Source: DAMCZI01 sp032095175 (lineage in GTDB: Bacteria; Bacillota; Clostridia; Clostridiales; Caloramatoraceae). Taken from it: a DNA stretch of 64,000 bases. A program made the translations under genes and the position numbers. The stretch's first letter is position 1. Every line of letters starts with the position of its first letter. Below are positions 1 to 8,150 of the stretch, one piece after another. The stretch is taken from contig DAMCZI010000007.1 of NCBI GenBank assembly GCA_032095175.1, positions 77,816 through 141,815 of the forward strand, written 5' to 3'. Below the pieces are notes generated by a model that searched no databases, was not told where the DNA came from, and worked only from the letters and a program-made list of their open reading frames with translations.

Positions 1-31
1 GCTGAATATGGCTGTTGAAGTAGTTAAGTAA
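1..31 (+). CDS. C-terminal tail of an upstream gene (partial)
   Basis: The first bases read in frame as LNMAVEVVK followed by TAA at 29-31, and a good terminator begins six bases later. This is probably the last nine codons of a gene that starts before the window. The tail is too short to name a product. Confidence 0.4.
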   Translation, partial: LNMAVEVVK

Positions 32-36
32 TTTTT

Positions 37-62
37 GGGGGCTGTCTTTGATAGCCCCTTTA
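37..62 (+). terminator. Rho-independent terminator
   Basis: GGGGGCTGTC pairs with GATAGCCCC across a TTT loop (one G-U pair) and is followed by a T-rich run. It ends the upstream partial gene and separates it from prfC. Confidence 0.75.
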
Positions 63-182
63 TTTGACTATTTTTTAAATGAAAGGTTACTGTACCCATT
101 GAAATTAATAGCATAAATTGATATAATAGCACATGCTGATACTCTGCGAATTTAGCAGTTTTTTTAGAGAGGGGATCTTAAT

Positions 183-1775
183 TTGCCTAATTATATAGAT
201 GAAATTAAAAAGAGAAGGACTTTTGCGATTATATCACACCCTGACGCTGGTAAAACTACCTTAACAGAGAAATTCCTTTTATACGGAGGAGCCATTAGAC
301 TAGCAGGTTCCGTAAAATCCAGAAAGGCAGCAAAGCATGCTGTATCTGACTGGATGGAAATAGAAAAGCAGAGAGGTATTTCTGTAACCTCATCAGTTAT
401 GCAGTTTAACTATAACGGTTATTGCATAAACATCCTTGATACCCCTGGTCACCAGGACTTCAGTGAGGATACCTATAGAACCCTTATGGCAGCGGATTCT
501 GCTGTAATGGTTATCGATGGAGCTAAGGGAGTCGAGGAACAGACCAGAAAGCTTTTCCGCGTTTGCAGCTTAAGAGGGATTCCTATTTTTACATTCATAA
601 ACAAGCTAGACAGAGAAACAAAGGACTGCTTTGAGCTTCTAGAGGAAATAGAGAGGGAACTTGGAATAAAATCCTACCCAATAAACTGGCCTGCAGGAAG
701 TGGAGCTCATTTTAAAGGTGTATATGACAGAGAAAGAAAGCTAGTAGAAGTATTTAACGGCAAGAACCATGGTCAGACACAGCTGGAATCAGTAACAGGT
801 GATGTGGATGATAATGTGTTTAAAGATCTATTAGGAGAAGAGCTTCACTCTAAGTTAATGGAAGACATTGAGTTGCTAGATATAGCTGGAGATGAGTTTG
901 ATCTTAAAAAAATAAGAAAAGGTGAATTAACTCCTGTATTCTTTGGTAGTGCTCTTACCAACTTTGGTATAGAACCCTTCTTGAATAAATTTTTGGAGTT
1001 AACTCAATCACCAACACCAAGAAATTCTGACAAGGGAGAAATCGATGTCTTTAGTAAAGATTTTTCTGCCTTTGTATTTAAAATTCAGGCAAACATGAAT
1101 CCAGCCCATAGAGATAAAATTGCCTTTATGAGAATATGCTCTGGTGAATTCAAAAAGGACATGGAGGTATTCCACGTTCAAAAGAACAACAAAATCAGGC
1201 TTACTCAACCACAGCAATTTATGGCGCAGGATAGAGAAATAATAGATAGTGCCTATGCAGGAGACATTATAGGTGTTTTTGACCCAGGTATTTTCAGCAT
1301 TGGCGACACTCTTTGCCAAAGCTCAGATAAATATAAGTTTGAGGGTATACCAACCTTTGCCCCAGAATACTTTGCAAAGGTAAGAACTACAGATACTATG
1401 AAAAGAAAGCAGTTCATAAAGGGAATAACTCAGATAGCAAACGAAGGTGCAATACAGGTATTCAAGCAGCTTCACATAGGAATAGAAGAACTAATTGTAG
1501 GAGTTGTTGGAGTACTTCAATTTGAAGTTTTAGAGTACAGACTCAAAAACGAATACAACGTAGATATACGAATGGATAGACTTCCATATAGATATGTAAG
1601 ATGGATAGAAAACGAAGAAATAGATGCTAACTCCCTTGATTTGACCTCTGACGCCAAGGTTGTAATGGACCTAAAGGACAGACATCTAGTACTTTTCCAA
1701 TCAGAATGGGGAATTGATTGGGTGATAAATCATAATAAGGGATTATCACTATTGAATATAGGTAAGGATATATAA
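183..1775 (+). CDS. prfC: Peptide chain release factor 3 (RF3)
   Basis: RF3 is the translational GTPase that recycles RF1/RF2 from the ribosome after termination. The 530 residues match the usual length of about 529. The G domain shows a P-loop SHPDAGKTT at 18-26, DTPGH at 86-90 and NKLD at 140-143; EF-Tu-like domain 2 and an EF-G-like domain III follow. The start is TTG at 183 behind a GAGAGGGGAT site; no in-frame ATG fits better. It is a single-gene transcript: a terminator lies before it and a palindrome 14 bases after its stop. The family assignment is firm because the G-domain spacing and whole length agree. Confidence 0.96.
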   Translation: MPNYIDEIKKRRTFAIISHPDAGKTTLTEKFLLYGGAIRLAGSVKSRKAAKHAVSDWMEIEKQRGISVTSSVMQFNYNGYCINILDTPGHQDFSEDTYRTLMAADSAVMVIDGAKGVEEQTRKLFRVCSLRGIPIFTFINKLDRETKDCFELLEEIERELGIKSYPINWPAGSGAHFKGVYDRERKLVEVFNGKNHGQTQLESVTGDVDDNVFKDLLGEELHSKLMEDIELLDIAGDEFDLKKIRKGELTPVFFGSALTNFGIEPFLNKFLELTQSPTPRNSDKGEIDVFSKDFSAFVFKIQANMNPAHRDKIAFMRICSGEFKKDMEVFHVQKNNKIRLTQPQQFMAQDREIIDSAYAGDIIGVFDPGIFSIGDTLCQSSDKYKFEGIPTFAPEYFAKVRTTDTMKRKQFIKGITQIANEGAIQVFKQLHIGIEELIVGVVGVLQFEVLEYRLKNEYNVDIRMDRLPYRYVRWIENEEIDANSLDLTSDAKVVMDLKDRHLVLFQSEWGIDWVINHNKGLSLLNIGKDI

Positions 1776-1788
1776 ACTAGTAATAGGC

Positions 1789-1842
1789 AAGTGGCAGGTT
1801 GAATAATCTTGGAATATTTCCATATTATCCAACCTGCCACTT
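1789..1842. repeat. P2 palindrome, short copy; probable prfC terminator
   Basis: AAGTGGCAGGTTG pairs with CAACCTGCCACTT around a 28-base centre, and a run of T follows. The arms match the longer palindromes at 31878 and 35722, so this is a diverged, shorter member of the same family. It sits just after prfC and can act as its terminator. Confidence 0.75.
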
Positions 1843-1870
1843 ATTTTTTATCACTACTTACACAAATTTA

Positions 1871-1884
1871 GGTGACAGGCTCTT
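1871..1884 (+). repeat. P1 half-site
   Basis: GGTGACAGGCTCTT is identical to one terminus of the P1 palindromes found at 35824, 40979 and 55256, but no second arm is present. It is likely a decayed or partly deleted P1 copy. Confidence 0.45.
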
Positions 1885-1905
1885 TTTAATTCCTAAACCT
1901 ACATA

Positions 1906-2403
1906 TCATCCCACCAACGGCTTCAAACTATAATATTCCAAAGCCTGATTAACATCATACACATCATATATCTTTCTCTCCAAACAAAACTGAATCACCA
2001 AATCAAACAAATCATTACTAGACAAAGAAAACCCTGCAGCATTCAATAGCTTATCAGTATCCTTCCTATTCAATTCAAGAGCCAAAGCAAGAGCAATTGC
2101 AGTGTTTTTCCCGAGATGATAATCAGGATTAGAACGTATTTTAGAAAAATGTCTTCTATCAATTCTAGCCTTTTTATATATATCTATATCACAAACACCC
2201 TTTTTATCGATAAAGCTGAAGAGAATCTGGCTAAAGGTTGGCTTTTGATTCTTCTTAACAAAATCCTCTAAATCAACAGGAATTGCTTCATTACAAAGTA
2301 TTGTCTCAGAATGCGCTGGAGACTCACAAATATAAAAGTCCTCTTCCTTTAAGTGACTATTAACATATTCCTTCAATTTAATTAAAAGCTTTTTATCAAG
2401 CAT
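1906..2403 (-). CDS. HTH-like protein of unknown function
   Basis: This 165-residue soluble protein has a central helical region (YKKARIDRRHFSKIRSNPD, then AIALALALELN) that resembles an XRE-type helix-turn-helix and the helices after it, as in phage-repressor-like proteins. I do not recognise a named family. The ATG at 2403 is preferred over the GTG at 2412 because the minus-strand GGAGGG site lies eight bases before the ATG and almost touches the GTG. It diverges from the VWA gene, with under 100 bases between the two starts, so they may share a control region. The function is unproven; a regulator of the neighbour is an inference. Confidence 0.6.
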   Translation of the reverse strand: MLDKKLLIKLKEYVNSHLKEEDFYICESPAHSETILCNEAIPVDLEDFVKKNQKPTFSQILFSFIDKKGVCDIDIYKKARIDRRHFSKIRSNPDYHLGKNTAIALALALELNRKDTDKLLNAAGFSLSSNDLFDLVIQFCLERKIYDVYDVNQALEYYSLKPLVG

Positions 2404-2499
2404 ATTTATCACCCTCCAAAATGTCGCCTGTCAGGCGACCAAATGATGGATAAATTCAGTTATTATTATATCATAAAGAAAATTGAAAGGGTGGTAAAT

Positions 2500-3084
2500 A
2501 TGAACAGCAATTTAACAGAGATTATTTTTCTCCTTGATAGAAGTGGTTCCATGGGAGGCCTTGAAGCTGATACCATCGGTGGATTTAACGCTTTTATTGA
2601 TAAGCAGAGACAGCTAGAAGGAAAAACAATCGTTACAGCAGTCCTATTTGATAATAATTATGAAATACTATGGAATGGAATTGATGCCAGTAAAGTAAGG
2701 CTAACAGGAAACGAGTATTTTGTTAGAGGAAGCACAGCCCTTCTAGATGCAGTAGGAAAGACAATCCTTGATGTAGGTTACAGGATATCAAAAGCACCCG
2801 AATACGAAAGACCAGGCAAGGTTATATTTGTCATCACAACAGACGGCATGGAAAACGCCAGCTCTGAATTTACCTACAAAAAGGTGAAGCAGCTTATAAA
2901 ACACCAACAGGAGAAATACAACTGGGAATTCATCTTCCTAGGTGCTAATATCGATGTTGCAAAGGAAGCAGATAGCATAGGAATCGACAGTAAGGATGCA
3001 TATAGCTACAAAGCTTCACAGGATGGAGTTGGGTGCATGTACCAAATGGTATGCGAGGAGGTGGCTAGGAGAAGACAAGGTTAA
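2500..3084 (+). CDS. von Willebrand factor A (VWA) domain protein
   Basis: The 194-residue protein is essentially one VWA domain. Its metal-ion-dependent adhesion site begins with DRSGS at residues 13-17, and the later TDGMEN segment fits another MIDAS loop. Such stand-alone bacterial domains (TerY-like) bind metal and mediate protein contacts. The reading frame is open from 2443, but the ATG at 2500 has a good AAAGGGTGGT site and gives a normal domain start. There is no signal peptide or membrane segment, so it is probably cytoplasmic. It is divergent from the HTH-like gene and 45 bases upstream of the Rpn-like gene. The partner is unknown. Confidence 0.85.
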   Translation: MNSNLTEIIFLLDRSGSMGGLEADTIGGFNAFIDKQRQLEGKTIVTAVLFDNNYEILWNGIDASKVRLTGNEYFVRGSTALLDAVGKTILDVGYRISKAPEYERPGKVIFVITTDGMENASSEFTYKKVKQLIKHQQEKYNWEFIFLGANIDVAKEADSIGIDSKDAYSYKASQDGVGCMYQMVCEEVARRRQG

Positions 3085-3129
3085 AAGAGAGGTTTCTAAA
3101 AATCAACTATTTAACAAGGCGGTGAAATA

Positions 3130-3945
3130 ATGAAAGCAGCAAATTATGAAGATCTGATTATGAAACGAGCAATGGATCTATTTGCAGAAGAAGGTTTGAA
3201 ATTCTTTGGCATAGAGAAAAAAGCCAAGGAAACAGGCCCTACAGAGCTAGTGGTTTTAGAAACAAAAAACATGTTCATGGACTACACTTTCCTAATGGAG
3301 GACGATACCTTTATACACTTTGAGTTTCAAACGACCAATAAGGGAATCAATGATTTAAGAAGGTTCAGAGCCTATGAAGCACTGCTCAGCTATCAAACAA
3401 GCAAGGATGCAGTGACTTATGTGATTTATTCCGGTGATATAAAGAGCATCTATAGCAGCTTAAAAACAGGAATAAATGAATTCAAGGTCAATGTAATATC
3501 CATGGGTGATAAAGATGGGGATATAATATATAATAATATCATAGAGAAAATTAAATCTGGTGGGAATATATCCAAACAAGATATAATTTCTCTAAGCTTT
3601 ACTCCCATAATGGGGGGAACCATGTCTAAAGCAGACAAAATACTTAATGCAATAAAAGTTATTAAAGACATAGATAAAGAATATAGACATGACATAGAAT
3701 CAATACTGTATGCCTTTGCTAATAAATTTTTAGACGGAAAAGATTTGGAAAAGGTAAAGGAGGAGATAAAAATGACGGAACTTGGCAAGAGTCTTATAGA
3801 GGAAGGAAAAGAAGCAGGAAAAAAAGAAAAGGCAAAAGAGATAGCAAGAGAGCTTCTAGACATACTTTCAATTGAAATGATTGCTAAAAAAACAGGACTA
3901 ACAATTGAAGAAGTTAAAAAATTAAAAGAGGATAAAGAAAAGTAA
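3130..3945 (+). CDS. Rpn-like PD-(D/E)XK nuclease / transposase family protein
   Basis: The 271-residue protein matches the recombination-promoting nuclease (Rpn/YhgA, PDDEXK) family. The N-terminal part has DYTFLMED then HFEFQT, the D...E-x-Q arrangement expected of the nuclease core. The C-terminus is a Lys/Glu-rich helical tail with repeated KEKAKEIA- and KKTGLTIEEVKKLKED-type segments, common in this family. Family members cleave DNA and can stimulate RecA-independent recombination; whether this copy is active is not known. Start ATG has AAGGCGGTG upstream. A strong terminator follows 17 bases after the stop. Confidence 0.82.
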   Translation: MKAANYEDLIMKRAMDLFAEEGLKFFGIEKKAKETGPTELVVLETKNMFMDYTFLMEDDTFIHFEFQTTNKGINDLRRFRAYEALLSYQTSKDAVTYVIYSGDIKSIYSSLKTGINEFKVNVISMGDKDGDIIYNNIIEKIKSGGNISKQDIISLSFTPIMGGTMSKADKILNAIKVIKDIDKEYRHDIESILYAFANKFLDGKDLEKVKEEIKMTELGKSLIEEGKEAGKKEKAKEIARELLDILSIEMIAKKTGLTIEEVKKLKEDKEK

Positions 3946-3961
3946 TCAACACTAAACCCAT

Positions 3962-3995
3962 AAAATACTGCATATGGAGAATATGCAGTATTTTT
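3962..3995 (+). terminator. Rho-independent terminator
   Basis: AAAATACTGCATAT pairs with ATATGCAGTATTTTT around a four-base loop. It closes the VWA/Rpn transcription unit and may also work on the other strand. Confidence 0.8.
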
Positions 3996-4147
3996 CTATC
4001 AACAGATGCTAAAGTACTAAAAACACAAAAGGTATTTTTATGATAACAGGGAAAATGCTCTAGCTTAAAATATAATGAAAAATTCATTTTAAATAAGCTT
4101 TTTTACAAGTGTATGGTAAAATTAATATCAAAAAAGGGGGGATTTAA

Positions 4148-4678
4148 TTGAAAAAATATGCTACACCCATATTAATAGCAGCTTTAATAATCACAACAAC
4201 CTTTGGAATAGTTAAACAGATACAGGTTAACAATTTAAATAGGACTATAAAGGACACTGAAGGTATCCTGATTAACAGCTTTTATAACAAAACAAGTTTA
4301 ATCTATAACATAGACCAAGTACAAAACAATTTTTCGAAGGATAATGCAGATGCCCTAGCTAGAGAGCTTTCTTTCATACAGATATATTTTTATTCTATAT
4401 TCACATTAAATGAGGCAAAAATCAATTTTGATACGAATTTGGAATTGAATAAAAATATACCATCAAACAAATGCGTAAACTACATTCATAAATTAGCAAG
4501 CCAACCTTCCCTCAACCAAAATGATATCGAAAACTTGGATAAGCTTAAAGATGGCTACAATGAATTTTGTAGAAATGTTACTAATGATACTGGAGTAGTA
4601 ACTGGAGTAAGTAATATAAATAGCCTTGCGAAATCTTATATGGATTTTATAGTGCAGATTGAGAGTGTATTAGAGTAG
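4148..4678 (+). CDS. Membrane-anchored protein of unknown function
   Basis: The start is TTG at 4148 with an AAAAAGGGGGGA site. The 176-residue product begins with MKKY and a hydrophobic stretch (residues 5-21, TPILIAALIITTTFGIV) that would anchor it in the membrane with the remaining 150 residues outside. That outer part is helical and Asn-rich, with two cysteines (in NKCVNY and EFCRN). I do not recognise a family. It lies alone between a terminator and the CRISPR island. Confidence 0.65.
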   Translation: MKKYATPILIAALIITTTFGIVKQIQVNNLNRTIKDTEGILINSFYNKTSLIYNIDQVQNNFSKDNADALARELSFIQIYFYSIFTLNEAKINFDTNLELNKNIPSNKCVNYIHKLASQPSLNQNDIENLDKLKDGYNEFCRNVTNDTGVVTGVSNINSLAKSYMDFIVQIESVLE

Positions 4679-4770
4679 TAATGTCTATATTAAAAATATG
4701 ATAATCTAAAAAGTACAAATGGGTTAAAATTATTTGTATTGAGAAATTATGGTATAATATTATTGATTTA

Positions 4771-4822
4771 ATTATTGTCTTATGATATTTAATAAGAAAG
4801 AATATATGAATTATTTGTATAA
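4771..4822 (+). pseudogene. Collapsed relic of a second cas2 gene
   Basis: The sequence from 4748 aligns to the promoter and first codons of cas2 (15400 onward), and its end aligns to the last codons. TATGGTATAAT is shared exactly. The cas2 start ATG is ATT here at 4771. Eight bases are missing after TTGTC, and the next 25 bases match cas2 with four changes. The interior is deleted, then GAATTATTTGTATAA (4808-4822) repeats the cas2 C-terminus and stop. The CRISPR leader follows at once, as it does after intact cas2. This is a dead copy left by duplication of a cas2-leader-array unit. Confidence 0.85.
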
Positions 4823-5013
4823 CAAAAATTTGCAGTGATGCAAACATTAGTTCGAGGTGCTTTAAAACATTGAAATATCTAAGTTAAGAAGCATAATGTA
4901 ATAATTTAGAAAAACACTACTGGAGGTTCACTGCAAAAATGCTAAGTTTAGCATTTCTAATATGTTGCATTAAGCTAGCAGCATCAATGTGTTTAGAGGT
5001 TTTGTATTTCGGG
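4823..5013 (+). promoter_or_regulatory. CRISPR leader 1
   Basis: This 191-base AT-rich leader precedes array 1. It is close to identical with leader 2 (15687-15877), including the block ACTACTGGAGGTTCACTGCA. An inverted repeat, TTTGCAGTGA at 4829 and TCACTGCAAA at 4928, is separated by 89 bases, exactly as in leader 2. The perfect hairpin AATGCTAA-gt-TTAGCATT sits just inside. The leader marks the end of array 1 where new spacers enter. Confidence 0.85.
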
Positions 5014-6082
5014 ATTTTCTATTAACTATGTGGGATGTAAAGAGCAATGCTTTGTAGTCTTTAATTTATAATTTAAGAAATTTTCTATTAACTATGTGGG
5101 ATGTAAAGTTACAATCTGTACCGAATCCTAACAATGGTTATCATTATTTTCTATTAACTATGTGGGATGTAAAGATCAAAGAGGGCATACAGGTATTTGA
5201 CAATCAAAAGCATTTTCTATTAACTATGTGGGATGTAAAGGAGAGAAATTATAAAATAGTTAGAAGGTGCATTTGATTTTCTATTAACTATGTGGGATGT
5301 AAAGGCAGGAAAGAAGTAAAAAAGAGTATGACGGAATAAATTTTCTATTAACTATGTGGGATGTAAAGACACGAAAGGTTGAAGCAATTCATCAACTTAG
5401 CTTGTATTTTCTATTAACTATGTGGGATGTAAAGAAAAACTGTACTTCTTTCACTTCTGCTCTTGGTTCATTTTCTATTAACTATGTGGGATGTAAAGAA
5501 GAATATCTCCAACTAGATAAGGTGGTTCATATGGATTTTCTATTAACTATGTGGGATGTAAAGCTGCTGATACAGCGACAGCATTTTCTGTTGGAGATGC
5601 ATTTTCTATTAACTATGTGGGATGTAAAGACCAATTGTGACTTCAAAGCATCCAAACGTACCTTGATTTTCTATTAACTATGTGGGATGTAAAGAACTAA
5701 AGTTAATGCATTATTTTATGTGGAAACTATATTTTCTATTAGCTATGTGGGATGTAAAGTACTAAATGAGTTTAAGATCAGCCTATACACAAACCATTTT
5801 CTATTAACTATGTGGGATGTAAAGATTATTACAGCTATTATTGCTGCTAAGGCTATTAATATTTTCTATTAACTATGTGGGATGTAAAGTCCGGATAACT
5901 TGTCCTTTGTGGATATTCTCCATCCATTTTCTATTAACTATGTGGGATGTAAAGGAAATACAAGCAGCAGTTATACCTGTAATAGACAAATTTTCTATTA
6001 ACTATGTGGGATGTAAAGAATATCTGCATAGCCAGGGCATCTCGTTCAGTTTCATTTTCTATTAACTATGCGGGATGTAAAG
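5014..6082 (+). CRISPR. CRISPR array 1: 17 repeats, 16 spacers, type I-B
   Basis: The 29-base repeat begins ATTTTCTATTAAC and ends TGTGGGATGTAAAG. Repeats start at 5014, 5080, 5146, 5212, 5276, 5340, 5406, 5470, 5535, 5601, 5666, 5731, 5796, 5861, 5926, 5990 and 6054. Spacers are 35-37 bases and all differ. Repeat 12 has an A-to-G change, and the last repeat has T-to-C (CTATGCGGG), as expected for the old end distal to the leader. The array runs in the same direction as the cas operon and belongs with Cas6 of that operon. In-frame translation of the repeats (FLLTMWDVK) is spurious. Confidence 0.98.
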
Positions 6083-6127
6083 ATAAAAATAAATAGATAC
6101 AAAGGAATATCTGAAGATGAGATATAA

Positions 6128-6349
6128 GATTTAAATATAAAGTTTTGCCTTGGAAGAAATACATATAAAATACTTGAATACTTGAGTAAAGGAAAGATTG
6201 TTAATCAAGAACAGATTGCTGAACAAATAGGGATAAGCTGGAGGACTGTTGCCAGGTATAAAAAGAAAGTTATTGAGATGGGTTATAATATAAAAACAGT
6301 AAATGGAAGAAATGGTGGTTATTATTTAGATGACAAGAGGAATTGCTGA
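6128..6349 (+). pseudogene. Remnant of an HTH regulator next to array 1
   Basis: The open frame encodes about 73 residues with a clear winged-helix pattern: QEQIAEQIGISWRTVARYKKK, then NGRNGGYYLDD. There is no ATG, and the only plausible starts are internal (TTG at 6182). The layout matches the N-terminal HTH of the next gene (IRDIAGELGVKEKQVRNYRND, then GPYGGYTL). It therefore looks like a decayed partial duplicate of the WYL regulator that lost its sensor domain. A functional mini-regulator starting at TTG cannot be excluded. Confidence 0.55.
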
Positions 6350-6351
6350 AT

Positions 6352-6368
6352 CTATATAGAATATATAG
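6352..6368. promoter_or_regulatory. Palindromic site before the WYL regulator
   Basis: CTATATAGAATATATAG is a perfect palindrome around GAA and ends just before the presumed ribosome binding site of the regulator. It is suitable as a dimer-binding operator for autoregulation. This is an inference from symmetry and position only. Confidence 0.4.
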
Positions 6369-6376
6369 GAAAAGAG

Positions 6377-7333
6377 GTGAGTGATATAAGCAAAGTTGGG
6401 AATTCAATTAAAATGGCCATGCTCTTGCAAAGCAGAGGAAAGATGAAAATAAGAGATATAGCTGGTGAACTTGGTGTTAAAGAAAAACAAGTAAGAAACT
6501 ATAGAAATGATTTAGAAATAGCAGGTATATTTATTAATTCAGAGCAAGGGCCATATGGTGGATACACATTAATGAATAATGGAAACCTACTTGGTCTAAA
6601 TCTTTCTTTAGAAGAATTAAGTGTAGTAGATTTAGCACTAGAACAGCTTAAGTATAATAATTATGTGTATAGCGATGAATTTGAACTAATTGTTGATAAA
6701 ATTAAAGCTGTTACACATATGAAGAAAGACTTAGAAGGGAATATGAATTATTTTAATATTGAATCTAAAGCTAATTGCGATTTTAATGAAGAAAAGCGAA
6801 AGTGGCAGGATATAAATATTGCATTTATAACTAGAAGAAAAATAAAAATCAAATATTTTTCACTGAATTCAGGCATATCATGGAGGATAGTCCATCCTTA
6901 TGGCTTATATCAGTATAAATCAGATATGTATTTAGCAGCTTATTGTGAGAATAGGAAGAATGTCATTGATTTTAAAATATGCAGGATAATTGAATATGAA
7001 GTTCTAGAAGAAAAATTTAAGATTGTAGATAATTTTAGATGGGACAATTATGCAAAAAATTGCATTGGTATTTATAAGGATAAAGAGATTAGCTTGAAAC
7101 TTAAGATAAAGTACCCTATTTCTGTGATTATTAGTGAAAAGATTTGGGTTGATAATCAAAGAATAACTAAAAATGAAGAAGATAATTCAATAATTTTTGA
7201 AGCTAATATGAAAGGGTTTAAAGAAATTAAGAGTTGGGTATTAAGCATGGGAAGCAATGCAGAAGTTTTAGAACCTAAGGAATTAAGAGATGAAATTATA
7301 AATGAGATTGAAATGTTAAAAAATACATATTAA
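6377..7333 (+). CDS. WYL-domain transcriptional regulator of the CRISPR locus
   Basis: The 318-residue protein has an N-terminal helix-turn-helix (residues about 20-65, IRDIAGELGVKEKQVRNYRND), a linker, a WYL-type ligand domain (about 135-215, with WRIVHPYGLYQYKSDMYLAAY), and a WCX-like C-terminal segment. WYL proteins bind nucleic-acid-derived ligands and often control CRISPR and other defence genes. The GTG at 6377 is used with AGGAAAAGAG upstream; the ATG at 6413 is an alternative. It is the first gene of the cas run, so control of cas expression is likely but not shown. Confidence 0.85.
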   Translation: MSDISKVGNSIKMAMLLQSRGKMKIRDIAGELGVKEKQVRNYRNDLEIAGIFINSEQGPYGGYTLMNNGNLLGLNLSLEELSVVDLALEQLKYNNYVYSDEFELIVDKIKAVTHMKKDLEGNMNYFNIESKANCDFNEEKRKWQDINIAFITRRKIKIKYFSLNSGISWRIVHPYGLYQYKSDMYLAAYCENRKNVIDFKICRIIEYEVLEEKFKIVDNFRWDNYAKNCIGIYKDKEISLKLKIKYPISVIISEKIWVDNQRITKNEEDNSIIFEANMKGFKEIKSWVLSMGSNAEVLEPKELRDEIINEIEMLKNTY

Positions 7334-7401
7334 GTGATTATAAACAGCCAGTATATTACCACAATACTTATTAGAATATAAATTAGAAGGAGGTGAAATG
7401 T

Positions 7402-8136
7402 ATGCGATTAAAGGTTGATTATAATTCTGAACGTATTCCAAGAGCGTATAATACTTTATTTATGAGTTTGATTAAGGAAGCATTTAAAAAGTCAGATGAT
7501 GAATATTTTAAAAAATTGTACTTTTATAAGGATAATATGGCTAATAAAAAAAGCAAAAATCTGACCTTTTCTATATATGTAAAAGACTATGAAATAAAGG
7601 ATAAAGATATAATTGTAAATGACAGAGTTTCTGTGATATTTAGTACGCCGGATTTAGAATTAGGCTTGATTTTGTACAATGGTCTTTTAAAGTTAGGCAC
7701 ATTTGAATATAAGAAAGAATATCACTTAAATAGATTAAGAATGGATCTGATAAAAGAAAAAGTAATAAACGACAAGGAAGTGACTTTAAAAACACTTTCA
7801 CCTATATGCATTAAAAATAAAGAGGGATACTTTATAAACATTGATAGTCCAAGCTATGAAGAAGAGCTTAATTATATTACAAATATAGTATTAGAAAGCT
7901 ATAGGGGATATGGTCTAAAGGAGAGACTTCGTTTCACAGACATTGACATGAAAAAAGTTGTTGTTAAGGAGGAACTTAGAGAATTTAAAAATAAGACAGG
8001 TAGGGAATATGAGTTTGTCAATTCCTATAAAGGATTATTTAAACTAAGTGGGGACAAAGAAGATCTAAAGGATATTTATATGCTGGGAATTGGAAATAAG
8101 CGTTCACAGGGATTTGGCAATATAGAGATTGTTTGA
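7402..8136 (+). CDS. cas6: Cas6 CRISPR RNA endoribonuclease
   Basis: Cas6 cuts pre-crRNA within each repeat and usually stays on the 3' hairpin or tag. The 244 residues show the two-RAMP-fold layout and end in the glycine-rich loop GIGNKRSQGFGNIEIV typical of the family. The ATG at 7402 is chosen over the GTG at 7393 because AAGGAGG lies seven bases before it. The first residues, MRLKVDYNSERIPRAYN, fit a Cas6 start. It is the first cas gene, and cas8b follows 14 bases after its stop. Confidence 0.93.
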   Translation: MRLKVDYNSERIPRAYNTLFMSLIKEAFKKSDDEYFKKLYFYKDNMANKKSKNLTFSIYVKDYEIKDKDIIVNDRVSVIFSTPDLELGLILYNGLLKLGTFEYKKEYHLNRLRMDLIKEKVINDKEVTLKTLSPICIKNKEGYFINIDSPSYEEELNYITNIVLESYRGYGLKERLRFTDIDMKKVVVKEELREFKNKTGREYEFVNSYKGLFKLSGDKEDLKDIYMLGIGNKRSQGFGNIEIV

Positions 8137-8150
8137 TAGGAGGTGAGATA

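Noticed and set aside
3130..3945. Insertion sequence around the Rpn-like gene
   Set aside because: The family is often labelled transposase, but there are no flanking inverted or direct repeats and the gene is followed by an ordinary terminator.
5094..6065. Several plus-strand open frames translating as repeated FLLTMWDVK or FSINYVGCK
   Set aside because: They are read-through of CRISPR repeats and spacers in arbitrary frames, with no ribosome sites. The same applies to frames at 16048-16436 and the minus-strand frame at 16071-16262.
8137..8150. CRISPR-linked CreTA toxin-antitoxin RNA between cas6 and cas8b
   Set aside because: In some type I-B loci it lies here, but this gap is 14 bases and is filled by the ribosome binding site.
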